Position numbers and translations under genes: made by a program. DNA of 64,000 bases from Sipunculus nudus (lineage: Eukaryota > Annelida > Sipuncula > Golfingiida > Sipunculidae): assembly GCA_026874595.1 (NCBI GenBank), contig CM049314.1, forward strand, positions 54,047,812 to 54,111,811, read 5' to 3'. Under the pieces are notes generated by a model. The model saw only the letters and a program-made list of their open reading frames with translations. It did no database searches and was not told the origin of the DNA. Below, in pieces: positions 1-9,638 of the stretch (its first letter is position 1; every line of letters starts with the position of its first letter).

Positions 1-2164
1 TTGTGATCAAATCGTTTTGGTCATCTGAACCTGATTTATCAGATTCACTAGAATCGGATGAAATGCGATTTGTCCGAGCAACGGAACCATGATCTCTTGC
101 AATGGAACTGACAGGGATGGAGCTAAATGGCAACAGCAAGTTACGATGAAGTGTACGTTTACGTTTATGGTCATTCAAAGGCGAGACTACATAAACAGGA
201 ATATCATTCTTAGGCTGCTCTAACACTTCGTACACCTCCTCCTCCCATTTGTCAGCCAGTTTTTGTTTTCCTTTGCGTACTAACACATGATCGCCTATAT
301 TAACAACGGCATTATGAGCTCGTCGGTCAAACAATTGTTTGTGGTGCTGTCTTGACTTCGTAGATACCTTTTGGGCAATATCATAGGCTAATGCTAGTTT
401 GTTTTTCAATTCAGACACGAAAGTGTCATACTTTGGAAAACTGACGTCATCAGGTGTACTAAGAATGAGGTCCACTGGAAGACGTGGAAGTCTTCCAAAC
501 ATTAGAAAAAACGGAGAGTAACCTGTAGCCTCATTTGTAGTACAGTTATAAGCATGAGTTAAAGAGCTCACGTAGTCTTTCCAGTTCTTTTTCTTTTCTT
601 CTTCTAAGGTTCCTAACATGCTTATTAAAGTACGATTGAACCTTTCTGTCTGACCGTTACCCATTGGGTGATATGGAGTACATCTAGATTTCTGTATGCC
701 GACTAGGCGACAGAGTTCTTTAATAACCTTAGACTCAAGCTGACGGCCTTGGTCGCTATGCAGTCTGAGAGGAAAGCCATAGTAATTTATGAAGCTGTCA
801 TACAGAATTTTGGCTGTAGTCTTGGCCGTTGTATTACGACACGGAACAGCGACTGCATAACGTGTAAAGTTATCAGTCATTACTAGAATGTTCTCAATAC
901 CGCCTTTAGAAGGTTCTAAGCTAAGGTAGTCAATGCAGAGCAGCTCCATTGGTTGAGAGGATGTAATGGGAACCAAGGGAGCCCTACTAGCTACGGTTTT
1001 CCGTCGTATACAACGAGGACATTGCTTTATGTAGGTCTCTATGTCCTTAGTCATACGCGGCCAGTAAAATCTGGAAAGCGCTAGTTGTATAGTTTTGTTT
1101 CGACCTAAATGACCTACGTCATCATGGATGCCTGATAGGGCAGTCTGACGTAAACTTTCAGGGATCAGAAGTTGGTATTGTGTCTTACCGTGTACATTCC
1201 GCTTACGATATAATATATCGTCGCGAAGAGTTAGAGAGTCGATATGGCGCATCAGGACCAGCTGGTCAGGATTCAGACTTCTCTTATGTATTCTCCTGCC
1301 GTTTCTGAAAAGGAGAACAAAAGGCGTTAATATGGGATCCGAAAGCTGTTCCTTACCAACATCTGTGTTACTATCTTTCAGGGATTTATCTGGTCCACCT
1401 GATGCATCACCTGCAGAGATATTACAAGAGAGACTGCAGCTTATTGGTGAACAAATTTCAACAGAATTGCAAAGAGCCTGTATAACATCGTCAGATATAG
1501 TATGGCTATTCGTCTGATCCTTGTGGATCCTAGGAATTCTGGACAGAATATCAGCATCAGTGTTATGTATCCCTGACTGGTATTTGATGTTAAATTCGTA
1601 ATTCGATAATTCTGAGACCCATCTTTGTCCTATAGCATCCAGGTTGGCAGATGACAGTATATAGGTAAGTGGATTATTGTCCGTGTACACGGTGAATTTA
1701 GAACCATATAGATATTCTTTAAATTTATCCGTGACACACCACTTCAGGGCCAAGAATTCAAGTTTATGGATAGGATAGCGACTTTCAGATGGAGCTAGGC
1801 TCCGACTTGCAAATGCAGTTGGTTTCTTTTGACCATTTTGCTCTTGATAAAGTATTCCGGATATCCCATCAAAACTGGCATCCGTGTGCACAATGAATGG
1901 GAGTGAAAAGTCGGCAAAAGCCAGGACTGGAGTGGATGTCAAAAGCTTTATCAAGTGATCAAAGGCATTTTGATGGTTGGGCAACCACTGAAACTGTTCA
2001 GGCGAGGTCTTACGGCTATACTTACCAGATTTTCTTGGCTCAAGGCTTCCTTTGAGTAGATTATGCAAGGGTTTTGCTACTTTAGCAAATCCGGGTACGA
2101 ACCTCCGATAAAAACTAGCAAACCCTAGGAAGCGACGGACATCATGAACACTAGATAGAGTTGG
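1..2164 (-). pseudogene. Gypsy pol RNase H and integrase, open to window edge
   Basis: After the TGA at 2165 the same frame stays open to the left edge. It starts with the RT-connection motif RRFLGFASFYRRFVPGFAK. RNase H follows with HTDASFDGISGIL (near 1880), KLEFLALKWCV and YTDNNPLTYIL, which supply the acidic active site. Integrase has an HHCC zinc domain (GIHDDVGHLGR, then CPRC near 1020-1140) and a DDE core: CIDYL near 935, LHSDQGRQLE near 745, NGQTERFNRTL near 640. The C-terminal tail near the window start is Ser/Asp-rich. The long open stretch suggests fairly recent decay. The end of the ORF and the 3' LTR are outside the window. Confidence 0.92.
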
Positions 2165-3227
2165 TCATTGTTGCAATGCACGTATTTCATCTGGGTCTGT
2201 ATGGATACCATCTTTTGATACGATATGACCCAAATATTTCACCTGCTGTTGAAGAAACTGACATTTTGATGGTTTTAATTTCAAATCGGCATCAGCCAGC
2301 CGCTGAAACACATTGTCTAGTCTAACCAAGTGTTCATCAAAACTGCTAGAAAAGACTATGATGTCGTCTAAATACAGAAGGCATTCTTTAAGGTGAATAT
2401 CGCCCATCGTTTTCTGCATAATTCTTTGGAATATGCCAGGTGCGTTAATCAAGCCGAACGGCATCGTTTCAAACTGATAGAAGCCAAGGGGACCCAGTGT
2501 GAAATCAGTTTTGCATTTATCCTCATCTGCAAGTTCTACTTGCCAGTAGCCTGACGTCAGGTCTAATGATGAAAAGTACTTAGCCCCGTTCAGAGAATCC
2601 AAGGTATCATCTATTCTAGGGAGAGAATGGGCATCCCTTACTGTTTTACTGTTTAAAGTCCTATAGTCGACACAGAACCTAACAGAACCATCTTTTTTTC
2701 GGACCAGAACAGCAGCTGAACAATATGGACTTTTGCTTTCTGTTATCACTTTTGCTTCTAGCATAAGTTTTAGATGTTCTCTTACTTCGTGATATAACTG
2801 AGGTGGAATGCGTCTATATCCCTCTCTCTCTAAAAGGTTGGGCATCATTTAACACAATGTGGTGTTTTTCTATACTAGTGCGTCCGATATCGGTGTCACT
2901 GGAGGAAAAAATATTTTTCCACTTCAGTAACAACTGTTGTAGATTTTCTTATTCTGATGGTGTTAAATCAGTATCAAAGGTAAACATAGCTAGAAATTCC
3001 TCATCAGATGAGAATTTCGTTCCATTACTTGGAGTTACTATGCTAGCTTCTTGAATACTACATATCACTGCCTTAGCAGGGATTGTTACCGGACAAGAGG
3101 AAAGATTTCTCACCTGCACGGGTATTCTGTGTTTGGTTCCGACTGAAAAATCAGCTTCCTGTACCGAAGGGAGAACAACAAGTCCAGATGGTAACCTGTG
3201 AAAAACATCAGCATCCGTGATAATCAC
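2165..3227 (-). pseudogene. Gypsy pol linker and reverse transcriptase, interrupted
   Basis: The linker (3227-2949) ends at an in-frame TAA. The same frame then continues to about 2830, where a small insertion in an AGAGAGAG run shifts it into the RT frame. RT from 2848 shows the classical blocks: LVRKKDGSVRFCVDYR, then SSLDLTSGYWQ (first catalytic Asp), FETMPFGLINAP, and YLDDIIVFS (YLDD catalytic pair, near 2363-2374), ending in YLGHIVSKDGI. The frame stops at a TGA (2165-2167) where a Trp codon would be usual before the RNase H connection. The product would be the polymerase that copies the element's RNA. At least three lesions make this copy a pseudogene. Confidence 0.93.
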
Positions 3228-3234
3228 ACATTTT

Positions 3235-3834
3235 TCATAAGCACTTGCTCGTCATACCATGAATAGTAGCATCGCTGAATGGGGGCACTGTGATTGCCTT
3301 GGTGGATAACACACGACTATCAACATCTAAGGACTTCTTGCTTTTCGTGTTTATGCATTGAAAAGCTAGTTTCCAAGGGTCAGAAACAGACAACTTCTGT
3401 ATGAAATTACAACCAGTATTACGTTTCATGTATTCTAAACATGCTTTAATAGCATTAGTACCGATCAGGCAGGGGACAGTCTTGTTAAAAGAGGTGCCCT
3501 TCATAACCAAAAATGGTACTGAACATGCATAATTTAGCTCTAAGAAGGATATATCAACTGGTATTATTCCACAGTAATCTATCTGTTGACCACCAACTAG
3601 TCGCAGATCTAATAGTTCATCCACCGTAGTGAGATCAGCCAAGTCTAAGTGCTTATTCACAAACCATTCAGCCAATGTGCAAACCTGTGACCCTGTGTCT
3701 AAGAGACCTTGACAAGGTACATTGTCCGCCTTCATATTAACTACTTGAGTTTCACCTACTAAAGGTACATGCATATTAGTTGAATGTGTGGCAGTGGGGA
3801 CATCATTTACTTCACCCATATTCGCCCCCGTCAA
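3235..3834 (-). pseudogene. Retropepsin-like aspartic protease segment of gypsy pol
   Basis: A 199-codon open stretch contains the retroviral-type protease active-site motif LLDTGSQVCTL (D-T-G-S) about 45 residues in, followed by a flap-like hydrophobic region and the second-half motif LIGTNAIK. It would cut the Gag-Pol polyprotein. It lies between the zinc knuckle and the reverse transcriptase as in other Ty3/gypsy elements. The frame ends at 3235 and the linker to RT continues in another frame (3227-2949), so this copy is broken at both ends. Confidence 0.85.
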
Positions 3835-3854
3835 AACATTGGCACTATCTAGTT

Positions 3855-5094
3855 TCTTTTAGCAATCTACCAAACTTGTCTTTCTTAGCGTGGCATGTTT
3901 CCACAGTGTGGGCATTGCGCCGACAACGGGTACAAAGTTTTGCCTCAGTCATGTTACTGGTGTTTGCTTGGTTAGTTCTAGGCTTTAAAGGTTGGGGTGA
4001 CTGAGTCTAACTTGTTTAGCCTGTTTTCCATCCTAGACAATCTACTACAAATATCATCTAAAACAGGGGATTTTGCCTGGTCAGAAGATATTTGGGATGA
4101 AGAAGCAAACTTTCGATCACATACCTGTGTTTTCTGGTTGGTCTCCAGCTCCAAAGCACGCGCTGCAGCGAAAAGTTCACCAAACTCCTCTCCATTATCG
4201 TAGCGGTGACGCAATGCTTCTTTGATAAATTTGGAATATAAACCATTCCAAAATCTGGCCCTAAGTTGTTGGTCATAATCATATTTAGACATAGGGTTTC
4301 TTTGATTTATCAGATCTAACTTTTTGTGGAGTTTACAACTCCAGCTTACAATATCCTCTTTGGCTTCCTGAGTACTCATGTGGAATTGTTGGACTAATAC
4401 CTCTGTAGGTAAAACATTACCAAAGTATTTGTCAAACTTTTCCATCACATCTCTAGGACTAGACCCCGTTGGCATGGACAGTAACACATCTCCAGCCGTA
4501 CCCTTTACTGACTGATGGATTGCACTTCTGACTTGGGCCTCCGAACATGTAATAATAAGGGCTTGTAACTGGGACCGCCATTGTTGGTACCCAATTCCAG
4601 TCTTATCAGAATGACCAGAAAAAGATGGCAATTTGGGAGCAGTAATAGTATATTGTACCCGTTTGGACACCTTGTCCTTGGCCCTGTAGTTTACTGATAA
4701 GCTCACTTTTCTCTGATCCAGATAGGATAGAAAGTTTACATGCCAAAGTTTCAACAAACTTAGCATCCCTGTCTTTTAGAGACGGGAGATGAGTTTTGTC
4801 ACAGTCTAACAACAGATAAATATCAGAAACCTGTGAAGACGTCACAGACTCCACACAAATTTCAGATGCCATGCCTTCTATCTTATTCCCATTCAAACTG
4901 TTACAAGCTTTTTCAGCAATTTCTTGATTTTCATAGAAAATGTAACCCCTTCCCGTGCAAGCACCTGAATGGCTTTCTCGCACCAGCAAAACACGTTTCA
5001 CCGGACTGATGGTATTGAAATGACTCAGTATCATTTCCTCAGAAACCCCGGGTAAAAACCTGCTAAATGCCACTGCACAAGTAGTATCTACCAT
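3855..5094 (-). pseudogene. Gag of gypsy element with RRM-like N-terminus, frameshifted
   Basis: Three pieces in different frames make up Gag. The first (5094 down to about 4670) starts with Met and reads like an RNA-recognition-motif fold: FSRFLPGVSEEMILSHF, then a GRGYIFYENQEIAEKA stretch resembling RNP1 plus helix 2. The second (about 4680 to 3995) is the capsid-like part, beginning PKLPSFSGHSD and containing a long helical region with YDQQLRARFWNGL and REALRHRYDN-type segments. The third (about 3995-3850) holds a zinc knuckle, CTRCRRNAHTVETC (C-x2-C-x4-H-x4-C). Single-base shifts near 4670, 4000 and 3850 separate the pieces and the protease frame. RRM-like domain plus Ty3-type capsid plus CCHC is the layout known from PNMA/ZCCHC12 domesticated Gags; the RRM call is by eye. 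Confidence 0.8.
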
Positions 5095-5970
5095 CTTGAC
5101 AGATAAATGTACAAATGAGAATTCTGTGATATGAATACCGGAAGAGTGACAAAGTGGTAAACCAGATAAAACATCACTGGCTCTAATGAATGGGATGAAT
5201 AGAAGTAAAGACCTCAGTCATGTGCGGGTAATAGTCAAATGAGTGCATATACTGGTGCCGACTACCACCCTGTTAGTCACTTCTTACTAATAGTTATTCA
5301 CGAATATACAAAATATCTAAGGTATTCTTAGAGGTAAATTTACAAACAGTTATAAATTACAAGACCATTGCCTTCAGCTTTCAAAGCAAAAAGTGCCCAT
5401 ACAATTTCATATAAAAGTGAATACAAGTACACAAAAAACTACACAAAAAGTATAAATACACAAAGTCACTTGAACATTGAACACATTAGAATGTACACTC
5501 ACCAAACTAAGTCCATAATACACAGAAATGCAGAAATGAGTGGCGATACAAAGGCCTAATGTTTAGGCAGTCGTCAGGGCCCTTGACTTCCGGTTACGCA
5601 CGGCCTGTGTGGTGACATTCATTTGCGGGTTCCAATACGACACGTATAAGCGAAGAGTACACACAAGCATAGCCTGAGCTGGCCACACGAAGCGAAACAC
5701 ATAATACAGAGAAAAACACAGAATCATCGATGAAGTTGGTCACACAGTGTCAGCGGTAACCATCCAAGCGTATCAATTGGATGGACACAGAAGCGCGCAT
5801 GCATGCATGTTTACATAAAGTGGATGATTATGTCGCTGCTGTCCTGTATGTCAAGTGCACATACAGAGAATATTTTCTCTGTGAAATCAGGTCACTAAAT
5901 CAAGAAATCAATTAGTATCCCGGGATATATATGTTGAGTTTATCAAGACTGCAATGAATTTGTAAATCTG
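5095..5970 (-). other. Untranslated leader of the gypsy element
   Basis: About 0.88 kb between the primer-binding site and the first Gag methionine. It holds no recognisable coding frame in any direction apart from short chance ORFs, and is somewhat A-rich on the plus strand around 5370-5560. Confidence 0.55.
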
Positions 5971-5991
5971 CAAATCTCACTGGGGGCTCCA
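5971..5991 (-). promoter_or_regulatory. tRNA primer-binding site of the gypsy element
   Basis: One base inside the LTR, the minus strand reads TGGAGCCCCCAGTGAGATTT. Its complement ends in CTCACTGGGGGCTCCA, which has the layout of a tRNA 3' end: T-arm, 7-base acceptor strand, one discriminator base, CCA. The position immediately downstream of the 5' LTR is diagnostic. I do not assign the tRNA isotype. Confidence 0.72.
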
Positions 5992-5992
5992 T

Positions 5993-6421
5993 TGTAACGG
6001 GTGTCCGGCATAGCCAAGTCATCAGTCTCCAGACGTGTACGAAATACCTCCAACACGTGGTTGATATAAAACTTTATTCAGACCAAATCAAACATCCCTC
6101 ATGCAAAGTAGAGACTGTCAAGAGAGAAACGAGATACGCTCAGTTCCATGTATCACTGGAAACTCAAGCTTAGGCCATGCTTGCAATTATGAAATACCGT
6201 TATGAGACAAATTACTTTTAACCAGCGTAAAATGAATATAAAGTGAATACTACATAATATTTTAGCTGCGATATATAATTTATACTGCATGATATTTTAG
6301 CAATACTCGTGTCTTTTAAACATTCAAGGAACGTGAATACACCAATGTTTTTAGTGTTAATACTTAATAAAAGTGAAGTGCTCTTATATCACAGACATCA
6401 GGTTGTTTCACATCCGTTACA
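5993..6421 (-). repeat. 5' LTR of the gypsy element
   Basis: This 429-bp block begins TGTAACGG and ends CCGTTACA on the plus strand, a perfect 8-bp terminal inverted repeat of the TG...CA form expected for LTR ends. The inner edge is followed after one base by a primer-binding site. On the minus strand a TATA-like stretch (AGTATAAATTATA) lies near 6270-6285 and an AATAAA near 6070, in the order expected of U3-R-U5. The outer edge abuts a (TA)n microsatellite, which hides any target-site duplication. Confidence 0.8.
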
Positions 6422-6427
6422 TATATA

Positions 6428-6482
<55 letters not shown>
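6422..6482. repeat. (TA)n microsatellite abutting the LTR
   Basis: About 60 bp of TA repeats with one TTTA interruption, starting exactly where the LTR ends. Confidence 0.95.
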
Positions 6483-6488
<6 letters not shown>

Positions 6489-6700
6489 GTTACCCTCCCA
6501 TGTAAAGTTATAAACACTAAAACCACAATAAACCTCTGTGCCCTGTTATGTTCCAGTATCGCACGTGTACCCCGCCCAATCCTATTGTGCCCCCGAGGAC
6601 AATAGGATCAGTGTCAGTCATTAAATGTTCCCCCAATACGCACAAAGCATAATCTCGTATTCTCGTAAAGTCTCGGCTTTTCAAACCACGCCGTTAGCTT

Positions 6701-6784
6701 CATTCTAACAACATTCACCTGATGATCGGGTCGCATCCCGTGAAACAGACTGTAGTGAATTTACAGTGTTGTTTTTCTCCAGAG

Positions 6785-6852
<68 letters not shown>
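6701..6852 (+). repeat. CCTGATGATCGGG interspersed repeat with (AT)n tail, copy 1
   Basis: A block of roughly 85 bp (CATTCACCTGATGATCGGG, hairpin CGGG...CCCG, then GTGTTGTTTTTCTCCAGAG) ends in a long AT microsatellite. The same block with the same tail recurs at 18196-18310 with only a few differences, so it is an interspersed element that carries or attracts a microsatellite tail. Class unknown. The AT tail ends 30 bp before exon 1 of the visible DUF885 gene. Confidence 0.75.
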
Positions 6853-6858
<6 letters not shown>

Positions 6859-6882
6859 GCTTCCTACCATGTTTATTACCAG

Positions 6883-7015
6883 ATACGGTCCACTGAATCC
6901 GGTAAATTTCCTGGAGGGAGTACAGCGTTCCCCGGGCTGGATCAGGAGCATGAAGTTCGATACAAGAAACGACTTTGATGTTTACGCAAGACGGCTGAGA
7001 CAAGTGCCAGTCTAT
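6883..7015 (+). CDS. DUF885 gene, first visible exon
   Basis: Acceptor TTATTACCAG, donor GTGAGT. It enters one base into a codon and encodes YGPLNPVNFLEGVQRS through RRLRQVPVY, the start of the recognisable DUF885 domain. The incoming phase shows that at least one more exon lies upstream. Confidence 0.88.
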
Positions 7016-9584
7016 GTGAGTTGCTGGTATATATGTTATTCTGAAATATTATATGCAGCTCAGTGAAAAGATTATACCAATGATAAAGCATAGCTGAATC
7101 AGTAGTTCAAATGTAGTTATATACAAGGCTGAAAACAACTGGTTAAAAATTACGTATCAGTACTTGCGGCAGTTACGAATGAAAAAAAATGTAATTTTTA
7201 GTGAAAACACAATTACCTAGCTGTCTTACTGAAATCTTAATGTGCATAAAAAATCTATCAATCTTTTATAGATACAAATCGCGAGAGGAATACGTGTAAA
7301 GTATAAGAGGTTAAACTATCACTACAAATTAAGGGCATGGATATGTCGCTCATTACGTCATTTATTTATCTCTGTCCCCAGGTAGGATCCCGTGAATCAA
7401 GGCAATATGTTAGGTGACCTCACGCAGTGACCCGTCATTTAATTATAATCTGTTATTTAAAAGAAAAAAATCTCTTTTGTGTTTGATTAATTCACTTATG
7501 ATATCTGCTTTTACTAAATAGTAACACTAGACTATATGATTTAGGGTTTCAGTTTAAAGTCAATCCACAACCAGACGGAAGGTGAAGACAATTTATTTAT
7601 AAAATTATGATAATTAGCCTGCTCTCCGGATATGTTTCTTTGCTATTTAAATACACTGAGTACAATTTCTACATGACAGATAGACCAGGTGATCGACCTG
7701 ATGACAGAGGCTATCAGACTGCGGAGGACGAACCACCTGGTTTCTATGGTAAGACAGCTATAGCCCATGTCTCACTCTCGTATCCAGTTACCTACAAAGA
7801 TCAATGGATGGTAGAAAATCTCTGAAGGTTTAATACCGGTATAACTGAATTATATAGTGAAGGAAACCCTTAAACAGACCCAAGATTAGTTGCCTCCGCA
7901 AGGGAGGAATCGATAAGATTTTGGTGTAGGTCTGGCTCATGATCTGGATCCAGAAAAGACTTCCAGGAATATTCATAAATGTATATTCTTACATGCCCGA
8001 TTAAACATGAGAATATGGACCAAATCAGTGAATGCAAACATTTGTCGGAGAACATATGCACCAATAAGTGAGTGATAACACGGCTTGAGGAGTAACTTAC
8101 ATTAAGTACCGCCAACATGGCGGACCCCTGCTTCATGAGAATGATTTTTTAGTTCTATATAATTTCCCTGAATCCTATTATAGCCGCCACCATGATTTCT
8201 TTTTCAATTACCCCCCGAAACAAATGAAAGAAAACCATTATGAGGGATAGTTCTTAATATGGCGCCAGAGAACATTATAAAGGCATTTCATTTTCAATGA
8301 TACCTTCAGGAGTGAAAAACTTGTATTGTTAATAAACGTTTTGATTTTAACGCAGCAGTAATTAACAACATCAATACTGAGGTTTTTGAACTCATTCCCA
8401 AAAAATATAACAACACTGGAAACATCGACATCGAAGACCACTTTTTTGTGGATAGCTTAATGATGTCACATTGGCCCAGTATATGGGGATAACCACACGC
8501 ATGCAAGCATCATGAACTCATTTTAGGCCATTCGACCAATAAATATTGGATTTTAATACGTTTATCCGGCGAAACAATTGGGTATTGAAAACCTCTTTAT
8601 TTCGAACGTTGTACTTGTCAAAGACATAAAGAACATCCAACAAAGACACAAGTAGTGTGTACATGTATTTGTGTGTACCAGTTTTGTATTTTATCACATC
8701 ATATTGTTTTATTATTACAGGAAGCTGTACCCGACCAGATTGTGATGATTATCAAACCAGCTAATGAAAGTGCCTTCTCTTGGCCGTACCACAACAAACT
8801 GGACAACTCCACAGTCCCAGTGGGGGAAAGGTGACGACCGGTCTTGTATAGAACCTATAGTTACACTGACATTTAACTGAACTCTAGAAGATCATCGATT
8901 TTTATTTAGTATATAAGGACAACTTTATTTATTATTATGATAATTTTAGTATGACCTCCTTTCAGTCTTCATTTTGGTATGGATTAGATTACACCTAAAT
9001 CGAGGTATCACATCACAGCTCAGTGTATTACAGTAAAATGCTTATAACAAATTATATCTATTAACTATATTTTGTATCCATTGACCGTTAATGTACACTA
9101 GGGAAGCGGTCATACAGCAGGGATACGATATTGTTGAGAACGAGGTGAACGAGGCCTACTCTAGACTGCTGGACTTTGTGAACACGGTGGGTTCATTATT
9201 TCATAGAGTAGTAGACTGACAAAAAAGAACGCATGTCCGCGCATTTTGTTTTATATATTTTACATGTATACATAATTACGAGTCTTTAATTCAGTTGTTT
9301 AACATTACTTAGAACGAACCGGCAAATATTTATTTTCTGCTGTAAGTCTGAAGAATTCCCTCACCAGTCAGTTTACCCGCCAGAACTAGCTAGACAAACG
9401 ATCTCAGTGTTCCCATACGATACTCTGCGTAAAAGAAAAAAAAAGAATGGAAGAACATACTGTAAAGTTACGATTTCTTTTACGCGGTATGCGGTTGATG
9501 CGAGATTTATTCCTTTTATGCGATTGCAGATTTTATGCGATTGCGGATATAATGTATGTTTGTATACGTAATATACATTATTTG

Positions 9585-9638
<54 letters not shown>

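Larger units (their letters stand above)
1..6421 (-). mobile_element. Ty3/gypsy LTR retrotransposon, 5' part, decayed, truncated by window edge
   Basis: Reading on the minus strand from 6421 downwards the order is LTR, primer-binding site, a leader of about 0.9 kb, Gag with an RRM-like N-terminus and a CCHC knuckle, aspartic protease, reverse transcriptase, RNase H and integrase. This protease-RT-RH-IN order defines Ty3/gypsy (Metaviridae-type) elements. The copy carries at least five frameshifts and two in-frame stops between gag and pol, so it should not be able to make its own Gag-Pol. The 3' LTR lies left of the window, so LTR-LTR divergence and the target-site duplication cannot be read here. 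It sits directly upstream of the visible part of the DUF885 gene and may occupy one of that gene's introns. Confidence 0.93.

Noticed and set aside
6715-7066. ORFs with long (IY)n runs here and near 9447, 37610 and 61231
   Set aside because: They are produced by (TA)n microsatellites. Only the 6883-7015 part of the plus-strand ORF is kept, as an exon.
7271-7294. Possible mini-exon reading IQIARGIR after a TTTTATAG acceptor
   Set aside because: It resembled the missing DUF885 helix, but 7680-7748 matches better and keeps phase on both sides.
7607-7825. 72-codon plus-strand ORF
   Set aside because: Its frame has no family match; the exon at 7680-7748 uses another frame and fits the DUF885 protein.
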